Source of the DNA: Tetmemena sp. SeJ-2015
Taxonomy: Eukaryota; Ciliophora; Spirotrichea; Sporadotrichida; Oxytrichidae
DNA length: 14,619 bases
Assembly: GCA_027382625.1 (NCBI GenBank)
Contig: JAJKFJ010009454.1
Coordinates: forward strand, 1-14,619
Direction: 5' to 3'
Part shown: positions 7,143 to 14,619 of the stretch, one piece after another
How positions within the stretch are numbered: the first letter of the stretch is position 1
Layout: each line of letters starts with the position of its first letter
Position numbers and translations under genes: made by a program
The notes under the pieces: model-generated
What the model was told of the DNA's origin: nothing
What the model saw: only the letters and a program-made list of their open reading frames with translations
The model's database searches: none

Positions 7143-10100
7143 ATGATGTCAGATTCAGTGGTGGAAGCAACTCTAAGTGATAAGGAAAATACTGCAACTC
7201 ATATTTAAGAAACTTTTGCCTAGGCAAGGCAGGACTTTGTGTATTCATTGTCAAACTAAATCTTAATTGAGGATAGTGAAGGGGATGAAAGTAGAAATTT
7301 TATTAGAGAAATTAATGACTGATGAGATTCTTAGTTACCAGAATCTTCATCTAAATTTGTGGAGCAGAACAGTATTGGTGCTTCTTAGAAAGACAGTGGG
7401 TAAATGAATCATCAAAACTTAATTCACTCTTATAAAAGGCCGTTCAATTATATGGATTAGTCCATCCCATAATAGTTTTCTAAATTTTTGCTTAGTATTG
7501 TATTTATAATTGGGATTGATTGAGTAGGATAACTACCTTCAACAGATTTACACTCAACTAGAGTTACTGAATCTTTAATTGCATAAATCATAATTCTTTT
7601 TATGATATTTAATGAAGGAGCAAGTGAGAATAAAATAAGATGAGCTGACCAGGTACTTACTCTAAAAATATCAGCAGCTCCTTGCTCTTTAATAAGCTCA
7701 TCCCAACTAAGCCAAGTTTGCTTAAGCGCAAGATAGCATCATTAAAGAATTTGTATAAACTGATGATGCCAAGTAATAATACGACAACCTCCATATTTAG
7801 GGAATGCAAAAAGATCATCAAGCTTCTCCAAATCATTTAAAGTATGAATCTAGAGCATTAAATAGCCAGACTAATGCGGACAGTACTTAAAGTATTTAAC
7901 ATCATGAAGAAAAAATTTAATCTTTTCAGGCCATGCCACCGTATTCAAATTCTTAACAAGAGCAGATTAATTCATTCAATCCCTCTCCTTTCCATCCCTT
8001 CTAAATGAATGCACTTCTTTTATCGAGAACTAAAGTTTAAAACGAGTTGGACTAAGTCTCATAAGTATCACCAAATTAGCTTTTGAATAATCGCACTTCT
8101 CATTAAGAAGATTCTGTTTGGCTTTATAAGAGCGAGCACCAATCAAATATGCTGCAGGATATTCACTTCCTTCAAGATCTCAAGGTAAGTTTTACTCGAT
8201 GCTTTTAAAATGCATTTTTCAAGTCAGTGATTTAATATTTGTAGAGCCATGTTTTGGCAGCAAAGAGACTTATTCAAAGAGACTTAAAAGATAAAAGAGC
8301 TGTCACCAAGCATCTTTTATTGTTTAAAATTTAATTCAAAATTATTACAAGAATTCACCCCCCCCCCTTAGAGCCTATTTTGTAGTACTTTAATTATTTA
8401 AATAATATTATGGCTTCTTCAAATATAGCCAATTATAAATTCTTAAACTCTATTGAAATAAATCCAATTGCTTCATTAAACTTATAAAATCTAATATAAA
8501 GTTTACTTATAACTTATTTTTTGTCTATAAAAAATATAAATTATTCATCTTAGATTTAAAAGTTAATCATATTTGAGAATGCAGATTTTAAGTTTAGGAT
8601 TTGTGAGAACACTATTCGCTTAAGAATTCTACCGAGATGGCTAAATTAAGAAATTTATTCTCAAATTAAAAGCCAATCAATTAAGTAGTTGATTCAAGTA
8701 TCATTTTTTTACTTTAAATTAACTTTTGTATATCAATTTTATCATTAGTTCCATAATAACATAATTCGACTTTATTTTTATTAATAAAAAAAGATAGATC
8801 TTTAGAAAGTAGGAGATTTGTATTTGTTGTAAGCGTAATAGGTATCTCCAAAGGAGGAGGATCTTTAAGAGGGAGAGGATGGAATGAATGACTCTCAAGA
8901 GCTCAGTTAGAAAGTGCTCGAGAGAACGCATCTCTCTGTCATTAAAGAGAACAATAAAGCATCCCTAGAGGAGGGCAGATCAAGGCAGACTTCAGTTTAT
9001 AAATACGAATACCTCACCTAGCAGACTAAAAGAGATTCAGATCCCTAGAATGCTAGACACAAGACTAAGAACAAGTCAAGAACACCTGAGGCAAGATCTT
9101 ACAGTTCAGTCATAGGTATCATTCTTATTGAAGATTGGTTTATGTGTTTGACATTATGAAATATCCAACCAGGAATGAAAAGCAGATAAGGAAGAGGAGG
9201 TGATGAAGCATCAAACAGCAACATCCACAATAACTCTGATGAATTACACTGCTTGCAGCAAACGAGCAAGAGTTTACAGATTCAAAACATCGGAAGGATA
9301 AGCATGATCGAGTCTCTCAGTGGCTCTCAAAAACACCAACTTGAAAACCAACTTCCTGAGAACTTAAATTACTATTTATCATCATCATTTTTAAAATTGA
9401 ATATAAGACTGCCGAAAATAAGATCGTGAATATTATAGACACTCCTTTACAAGATAAAGTATTAGATTCAAAAAGTAAGTAGGACTAAGGTGTGAACTAA
9501 ATCCTTGATGGAGAGGAATCAGAGAACAGCTTCACAAAGTAGTAAAAGAGTTTCCACAGAGGCCATAATGAAACGGAAACTGTGATAGACAAAACTATTG
9601 GGGGAGGAGATAGTGTAGAAGTCAAAATGAGAAGACTTGCTGTCAGATACAAGAAGAGTATCAAAGCTTCAGAATTGGAGACAGAGAGTGCTTATCATAA
9701 CGAAAAAATTAATCAGGAATCCAATTAAGTCAATTTCACATCTCAAAGCCTTGTTGAGTAAAGCTTACCAGGCATGAAGGAAGGAAGCTATGTAAACTAT
9801 GAAACAAATTTGAAGCTGAAAGGAGGAAAGAGCCAGCAACTCACCTAATAGGACTTTCATTTGAGTGCTTAGGATCAGAGCACCATGAGATATGTTAGTT
9901 TGTCAAATTGTTATTGATTAAGATAGTTTTCTACTATACACGGAGCTGAGGACAAGCTCCACAAGTTAGAGACAATAAGATAGAGAAAGAAGGAGCTGTT
10001 TGCAAAGTAGCAAGACACCCTCCATGTTTAAGAAATGAATGAGGATGATTAAACCTTCGCAGAGGTGAGCAAGAACTTAGCTCAAAGTCTAATTTAGAAG

Positions 10101-10751
10101 ACTAGCTTCGGTCTAGGGGAGATTTTAAAGCAGAGGAAATAAACTGTACTTATTAAAAATGCTAAGCATTCTAACCAACAGTAGAAGTCTTTTAAACTTG
10201 CAGTTTGATTTTAATATATTTAAGCCTGGACCAGTCTAATACGATTTTCAACATCAGAAAACACATGGCTATCATAACTATCATCTACCTCCTAATGCTT
10301 AGATCATTATCTTAGATAGTTTGTTAAAAGTTAACTTTTGATTTTAGATCATGCATCTGCAGACTAGTAGCAATAGCTTGAAGCATGAGCATAATCAAGA
10401 GGTGCAGTAGGAGTTTTGGAAGAGCAGGGTGAATCGCCTCATGATTGAGAAGAAGCAGTTAGTGAAGTAGAATATGAAATGGCAAAATGAGATGTCCAAA
10501 ATTCAACAAGAAAACTTCAACATCAAGAAGCAGTTTAAATAGTCTCCACTTTTATTGATTTATTTATGAAATTAATGCAGTTGAGACAGAAAGGGATGCT
10601 CTCATTCGATGATATACAAGAAATAAGTGAGTCTTAAAATGATTAGAAGCTACTCTAAGAGGGACTAGAAAGAGAAATGCTAGCGGAGTGGAATATATAC
10701 TCAAAGAGTGAGGTTTTAATTGATAATGGACAGAGATAATTAGTGTAATGA
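7143..10751 (+). CDS. 890-residue Gln-rich coiled-coil protein of unknown function, nine IESs and two introns
   Basis: I do not recognise the family. ATG 7143 is followed at once by a second ATG at 7146 (MMSDSVVEATLSDKEN). After removal of nine IESs and two GT...AG introns the CDS is 2673 nt, exactly 891 codons, ending at TGA 10749. The N-terminal half has amphipathic Gln-rich helices (EQVRIKQDELTRYLLQKYQQ), then a polar Asn/Ser/Pro-rich linker (MPPYSNSQQEQ). A basic helix follows (AAKRLIQRDLKDKRAVTKH). The middle is charged and low in complexity (RHKTKNKSRTPEARSY). The C-terminal third has two long coiled-coil stretches (DKLHKLETIRQRKKELF; NRLMIEKKQLVKQNMKWQ). There is no signal peptide or membrane segment. 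The composition suggests a structural or scaffold protein (cytoskeletal or basal-body type), which is inference only. It is convergent with the next gene. Confidence 0.88.
7284..7328 (+). other. IES, pointer GAT, 42 nt removed
   Basis: GAT stands at 7284-7286 and 7326-7328. The insert contains two consecutive in-frame TGA codons. Removal joins EDSEGD to SQLPESSSKFVEQN. Confidence 0.75.
7497..7522 (+). other. IES, pointer ATTG, 22 nt removed
   Basis: ATTG stands at 7497-7500 and 7519-7522. Removal of this very short insert corrects a one-base frame change and removes a TGA, joining FSKFLLSI to EQDNYLQQIYTQ. Confidence 0.72.
7568..7616 (+). other. IES, pointer TGAA, 45 nt removed
   Basis: TGAA stands at 7568-7571 and 7613-7616. 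The insert carries an in-frame TGA at 7603. Removal gives the continuous helix QLELLKEQVRIKQDEL. Confidence 0.78.
8185..8244 (+). other. Spliceosomal intron, 60 nt (or 39 nt)
   Basis: GTAAGT begins the intron. It ends at TTTGTAG (8244), joining HFLQDLK to SHVLAAKRL. An earlier acceptor, TTTTTCAAG (8223), also keeps the frame and adds seven residues. Confidence 0.72.
8312..8803 (+). other. Long IES, pointer ATCTTT, 486 nt removed
   Basis: ATCTTT stands at 8312-8317 and 8798-8803 in the same phase. Removal joins KRAVTKHL to QKVGDLYLLQAQQ. The insert is A+T-rich, contains a C10 run (8358-8367) and several in-frame TGAs, and encodes nothing recognisable. Confidence 0.82.
9116..9172 (+). other. 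Spliceosomal intron, 57 nt
   Basis: It runs from GTATC to CCAACCAG. It contains a TGA in the upstream frame. Splicing joins ARSYSSVI to GMKSRQGRGGDEA through a split Gly codon. Confidence 0.75.
9343..9418 (+). other. IES, pointer GAAAA, 71 nt removed
   Basis: GAAAA stands at 9343-9347 and 9414-9418. Removal corrects a two-base frame change and joins GSQKHQLEN to KIVNIIDTPLQDK. It also makes the whole CDS a multiple of three. Confidence 0.72.
9888..9925 (+). other. IES, pointer AGATA, 33 nt removed
   Basis: AGATA stands at 9888-9892 and 9921-9925, with an in-frame TGA at 9915. Removal joins DQSTMRQ to FSTIHGAEDKLHK. Confidence 0.8.
10191..10223 (+). other. IES, pointer TTTAA, 28 nt removed
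   Basis: TTTAA stands at 10191-10195 and 10219-10223. Removal corrects the frame and joins NQQQKSF to KPGPVQYDFQHQ; unexcised, the frame reaches TGA within five codons. Confidence 0.85.
10299..10352 (+). other. IES, pointer TTAGATCAT, 45 nt removed
   Basis: The 9-bp repeat TTAGATCAT stands at 10299-10307 and 10344-10352. An in-frame TGA lies inside. Removal joins HLPPNAQI to MHLQTSSNSLK. This is the longest clean pointer in the window. Confidence 0.9.
10530..10582 (+). other. IES, pointer GCAGTT, 47 nt removed
   Basis: GCAGTT stands at 10530-10535 and 10577-10582. Removal corrects the frame and joins QENFNIKKQ to LRQKGMLSFDDIQE within a coiled coil. Confidence 0.87.
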
Positions 10752-10937
10752 CAATTAAGTAATCAATTGTATTAAAAAAGCAAGCTAAAAGGAAAGAAAT
10801 TAGATCTATAATTTTTTTGAGTATTTATTTCATTAAATAAGCTTCCAATTTTTTCAATTCATTTAAATGATGCTAAAATTAAGAATGAAATTTACTTTAA
10901 GAAATTGATATAGATTTATTCATATGAAATCATAAAA
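10752..10937. other. A+T-rich gap between convergent genes
   Basis: 186 nt between two TGA stops on opposite strands. I see no gene here; it should hold both 3' untranslated ends. Confidence 0.6.
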
Positions 10938-13900
10938 TCATCTTAAGACATTGTAATAAGGATTTACCTCAAGCTTGGTTTGACTTATTGACTAGTTCTG
11001 AAATATATTTGTGCAATCCGCTTCCAATTAGGAAATATTTTACTCAGCTCTTATGTCTAGTGAAGATTTCTAAGCTTGATCTTACTGCCCTGAAAATACA
11101 AAAGCATTTCTGATTGCCTTTATAAGTTAACTCTTCTTCTTGTGTCCTTCTTCAATTAATCCACTTTTCTTTTTCCTTTGACTCACCAGTGGTGAGGTCT
11201 GCGGTCTGTAGAGAGGAGTTCCATCCTCCTTTGTTTCTTGATCAATATGGTATGTGGAAAGCAAACTCAACTACTATTTAACCAGAAATAGATAATATTG
11301 ATATTCAATAATTTTAAAGATTCAATTGATGCTTTGAGAGAAGTTAGAAATTATCCTGGCAATGGAGAAGCTAGTTGTGTCTCCTCAATCTATTTGAGTC
11401 ACTTTTCAAGCTCTCAAGATAACTTCTACTGATCTGAGGTTAAATCACTGAAAACCTTTTTTGAAGTCCAAGTGGTGTAGTAGCTGAGTCCACTTAATTT
11501 AGACTATTTCCTTGATCTGCGAAATGGACTTACTCGAGCTTTTAATAAGTCTAGTCATTCATTTCCTACTAATTTTCAATTTATTTTTCTGTGTCTCCTT
11601 GAACTGCGGTTTGTCTTCGAGTGTGAGTTTGGATTTCAGACTTGCGATTATAAATCGTAGGCTCTGTAGTTAAGAGATTTTAATTGTTCCTGTAGTTGCT
11701 CTATCTGCTGTAAGATATCTTCCTCTTGTACTTATCATCTTATATAAATAAGTTCTAAGTCATACATAATATTAGCCATCTTGCTTCTGAGTTTTGAGCT
11801 TGTGGCTGGTGTTGCATCTCGAAATGAACTGCTAAATTTTATCTATTCTGTAGAGTTTCTCTTCTCTGCGGTCCTCTCTCCTGAATTCCTCAGACTCCTA
11901 TATCCTCAGTTCATCCTTGTTTTGGATAGAAAAATATACTTAAAATTTAGTAGTAGGGAAATGCTTTAAAAAGCAACTATAAATTACATTCTCTTTACTT
12001 AAAGTTAAATTTCTTAGTTTTGCTGAATGAATTAATGATAATTAGCTTTTAATTGGTGGATGAAGTTAGTTCTGTTTTCATTGTAAGAGTTGGTTGCCCT
12101 AATTTGCTCCTCATCTTCATCAGATGATCCAGCCTCTCAAAATATTTAGTAAATTTTAATAGCCTCCACCTTTCTGATGAAGCTCTTAATTTCCCTTCTG
12201 TCTTCTTGTCTCTTATCTATCACATAGTTTACGTACTTCAGATAGAAGTTTGGACAATTAGAGTGATCTACTTTACCCTTGCTCTATCTGTAACTCAAGT
12301 CCTTCTTAATAGGCGAAGGGAATTACTTCTCAGCGTAAATCTACTCAAAGTTCTAGGAGAGCTTGTAGACATTGAATTTATTCTTCTATCTCGAAAATTT
12401 AACCTTATCATCTGCACTCTGCGAGGAATCATCTGAGTCGTCTGAAGCTTAATTCCCGTTTATTCCAACTTACTTAGTTGGTTTATCGATAGGAGGTTGT
12501 GGCTTTGCGTTGACTAATGAGGGCTGAAGATGCTATTTCATGAGTTTATAGCCCTTGATGTTAGCAATTGCAGAGCTGCTAAGCTTACCCACACTTGCTC
12601 TACTCTACTTAGCACTTGAGAGCATACCTATTGCAGCAGCACTTGGATTAGACTTCCTGAAAATTTTATCCAGGCTTTATTTGAGCTCATCAAACTGAAC
12701 TATGCTTTGAATTGGCTTCTAGTCGCTTCCTAGCTAATTATTTGAAGCGAAGGGATCGTGCTTGGACTAGCTGGACATTTGATGGAAAGAGGTTTAGGGT
12801 CTTGACAAATTCCTTTGTGAGTGGAGTAGATTCCTATTCTAGAAAACTTAGCTCTTATTTGTAGTTGTTACTTCTTCATTTTATAAAATACATAGACTCT
12901 ATTTGAGTAAGAAGGATTTAAAATGTAATTTTAGTTACGAGCTGAAGATATGACGCTCTTTCTTTGCTGGTAGAAAGAGTTAGTTCGATTATTTCTCACC
13001 ATTTTAAAAGATCCCGAGCTAGGAAAGTTCTTCTAATCATTTGAGTCCTAGTCTTTATAAAAGCTCAGCCCTCTCTAGAGCTTTGTCTTTTACTCATCGT
13101 GATTGTAAGTATTCTCCTGTCTTAAGCCTTTAAGTTAACTCCCTCTTCTTGCAAATTACTGCTACTGAGTCTTTGGCCTGCCATAATTATCACTTTCTTT
13201 TCTCTTAAGAGTAAAAGGAAATTTGTTATGATATATAAAAGTGCGACTTGTAGATTCGCCCTCTCGATTATTGAGATCAAAGTCAGTCTCACTGAGTACT
13301 TTTCCATCTTTGCCCATCGACAATGTCCTCTCCCTTCGCTCCTTAATCTCCTTTTCTAAGTTTTCAAGTTCCAACTTGTGCATCTGCCTGCTTAGCATAG
13401 ACTCTAGATCATGATAATTGTGTGACAGCTGAATTTTAATATAGTCGATGTTCTCATCCTCACCATTTAGTCTACTTGAGTCAGGTTGATTGGAGAATCT
13501 CTGAAGGATTTCAAGGTCACTGATTTGCTTCCTCTTTGAGTTTTCTATAATGTCAAGTATTTCTTAGAGATCTCTCTCGCTCTTCTCTAGCTCATAGGCG
13601 TTTTAAGTTCTCTCTTAGTCTACTTCTAGGAATTAGAAGATCAACTTCTCGATTGCACTATCGTGTAAGCTAGCACCATTAATCAGGTTTGAGACAAATC
13701 CACAAACTCTAAAAATATGTTCACCTCTAAAGAAAAGGTACAAGAAATACATTTAAAACTGCTATGTGATGGCGTGCGGTATCCTAAGTGTCCAAGATGA
13801 GACTAATCCTCTCAATTATCTTTTCTTCCATAGTAAGCAGAATAGCCTTGCCGAGCAGAAAAGGCAAAACCTCCATGACTTGATCTTTGGGTACATTGAT

Positions 13901-14542
13901 TTTCAAAATCAGGGAGAAGTGTTTCTTCTTGAGTAGGCTGAGAAGTTTATCCTTGGGGGTTGAGTTATGATCAGTCTTTTACTGCAGCTGAATTATCTAG
14001 AGCCAGAAGGTTATTGAAAACAGCTTCTTTATCAGCTTAGTCTAACTTAGATAATATATTCTCCTTAGTCTTTAAAAACGAGTATCATAAAATTCAAACT
14101 CAATATAAGTATTGCGATAAAAGTCTTTGCTTATCGAGTTTGAGATACATAAGAGCTCTTTCAAGGTAGGGGCTCTCAAGTAAGTGAAGCTAGAGCGGCA
14201 TTTTTTGAAAATCAAAGTCCATGAAGCTATATCGTGACTGCTGTTCGACCTTTTAATCGTGCTGCGCTATAACATTTTCAAAGATTCCATAAGAAACGCC
14301 GTATACTTAAAATGTATCATCATAAAAAATTCTTTATATACTTGAGAGATATTAGGTATGAAGATAGGAGGCTTCTTTTCAAGCAGAATAGCCTCCAACG
14401 GTATTGAATTCTCATGATCTTGCAATGTCTGATACTCAAGGAATAGAGTTCTTTTATTAAGAGCACTGACGCGGGAGGTTTTACGGGCTGAGGAGATAGT
14501 CCTTTGAGTTTATAAAGTGGATAATGCGTCTAGCTGTTTCAT
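10938..14542 (-). CDS. 1079-residue protein of unknown function beside the telomere, six IESs
   Basis: I do not recognise the family. ATG 14542 opens MKQLDALSTLQTQRTISSAR, and the frame runs 261 codons unbroken to the first IES. With six IESs removed the CDS is 3240 nt, exactly 1080 codons, ending at TGA 10940-10938. Residues 1-330 look globular and helical, with no signal peptide (LKELLCISNSISKDFY; VPKDQVMEVLPFLLGKAILL). A charged coiled coil follows (LELENLEKEIKERRERTLS). Then comes a long polar, Gln/Ser-rich region with acidic patches (ASDDSDDSSQSADDK; GSSDEDEEQ), and a basic segment near the C-terminus (SQRKKKSGLIEEGHKKK). TAA/TAG are frequent as Gln. The ATG lies 57 nt from the telomere, typical of hypotrich macronuclear chromosomes, yet the IESs are still present. 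It is convergent with the 890-residue gene. Confidence 0.88.
11259..11371 (-). other. IES, pointer GCTT, 109 nt removed
   Basis: On the coding strand GCTT stands at 11371-11368 and 11262-11259. Removal corrects a one-base frame change and joins NRLRRHNQL to STYHIDQETKEDG. Confidence 0.72.
11736..11782 (-). other. IES, pointer AAGATG, 41 nt removed
   Basis: AAGATG (coding strand) stands at 11782-11777 and 11741-11736. Removal takes out a TGA and enters a frame that is open for over 120 codons, joining LKTQKQD to DKYKRKISYSRQ. Confidence 0.8.
11919..12022 (-). other. IES, pointer CAAAAC, 98 nt removed
   Basis: CAAAAC (coding strand) stands at 12022-12017 and 11924-11919. Removal joins QFIQQN to KDELRIQESEEFRRED and corrects the frame. 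Confidence 0.83.
12131..12166 (-). other. IES, pointer GAGGCT, 30 nt removed
   Basis: GAGGCT (coding strand) stands at 12166-12161 and 12136-12131. The insert keeps the frame but holds a TGA. Removal gives FIRKVEAGSSDEDEEQIR. Confidence 0.87.
12884..12924 (-). other. IES, pointer ATTTTA, 35 nt removed
   Basis: ATTTTA (coding strand) stands at 12924-12919 and 12889-12884. Removal moves the reading into the frame that stays open for the next 250 codons, joining ARNQNYIL to QNEEVTTTNKSQ. Confidence 0.82.
13704..13759 (-). other. IES, pointer GTTT, 52 nt removed
   Basis: GTTT (coding strand) stands at 13759-13756 and 13707-13704. None of the GT...AG pairs inside restores the frame. This removal does, joining ARHHIAV to CGFVSNLINGASLHD. 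Confidence 0.82.
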
Positions 14543-14599
14543 TTTAATGATTTAATTACAGCTATCTATAATATTTAGTCCTCCAAATATCTTGGATTT
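14543..14599 (-). promoter_or_regulatory. 57-nt leader between telomere and start codon
   Basis: This short A+T-rich stretch is all the upstream DNA of the minus-strand gene on this molecule, so its promoter must lie here or within the gene. The coding strand reads CTAAATATTATAGATAGCTG near its middle, with TATA-like runs. Confidence 0.45.
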
Positions 14600-14619
14600 G
14601 GGGTTTTGGGGTTTTGGGG
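14600..14619 (+). repeat. Telomere, G4T4G4T4G4, 20 nt
   Basis: Two and a half G4T4 units end the molecule with the G-rich strand running outward, as at a chromosome end. The length equals the duplex part of macronuclear telomeres in Oxytricha and Stylonychia; Euplotes has 28 bp. Three T residues precede the array (14597-14599), so the exact addition point is uncertain by a few bases. Confidence 0.95.

Noticed and set aside
11664..11697. 8-bp repeat AACTACAG (coding strand) as a 26-nt IES in the minus-strand gene
   Set aside because: It would serve an alternative coiled-coil-like frame that stops soon after. The frame entered through the AAGATG pointer is open for over 120 codons across this site without it, and total frame closure needs no 26-nt loss.
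14600..14619. End of a telomere-bearing (TBE-type) transposon
   Set aside because: TBE ends also carry G4T4 repeats, but the adjacent 3.6 kb is one gene unlike the three-ORF TBE layout, and no opposite terminal repeat is seen. The 20-nt length fits a macronuclear telomere.
1..14619. tRNA, rRNA or CRISPR features
   Set aside because: I saw no cloverleaf with matching anticodon, no rRNA-like conserved block and no regularly spaced repeats.
1..14619. Scrambled MDS order
   Set aside because: Every junction I could test joins neighbouring segments in linear order and the same orientation.

Overview
The window reads as DNA of a spirotrich (hypotrich/stichotrich, Oxytricha- or Stylonychia-like) ciliate. 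Three things seen in the sequence say so. (1) Every convincing reading frame runs through many TAA and TAG codons (read as Gln) and ends at TGA. (2) The right end is exactly G4T4G4T4G4 (14600-14619), the 20-bp duplex telomere of hypotrich macronuclear chromosomes. (3) All five protein genes are broken by short A+T-rich inserts. These mostly lack GT...AG ends and are bounded by 2-9 bp direct repeats. Deleting each insert with one repeat copy restores the frame. That is the layout of germline genes: macronuclear-destined segments (MDSs), internal eliminated sequences (IESs) and pointer repeats. ORF calling under the standard code sees only fragments.

Layout. 1-309: A+T-rich leader, possibly with the tail of an upstream gene. 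310-2110 (+): unknown basic, Gln-rich protein. 2182-4718 (+): membrane-anchored cytochrome P450 with nine IESs and the heme, ExxR and PERF motifs. 4719-5530: a gap filled by a 280-bp-arm inverted repeat that carries two opposed copies of a G+C-rich gene start. 5531-6889 (+): mitochondrial gamma-carbonic-anhydrase-like protein that lacks the zinc histidines. 7143-10751 (+): 890-residue Gln-rich coiled-coil protein, nine IESs and two introns. 10938-14542 (-): 1079-residue protein, six IESs, its start codon 57 nt from the telomere.

The frame accounting is strict. In the gamma-CA gene, the 890-residue gene and the minus-strand gene, the CDS span minus all proposed inserts is an exact multiple of three (372, 891 and 1080 codons). 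The P450 closes at 549 codons. About 30 IESs are proposed, all in linear, non-scrambled order. Most are 22-71 nt; there are also inserts of 98, 109, 332, 486 and 564 nt. Four conventional GT...AG introns are present as well.

The genes are tightly packed (gaps of 71-253 nt apart from the inverted-repeat region), as on a multi-gene macronuclear chromosome. Their products suggest no shared pathway. The main puzzle is a macronuclear-type telomere on a molecule that still holds its IESs. It may be a developmental intermediate with telomere added before IES excision, a true germline chromosome end, or an assembly join.
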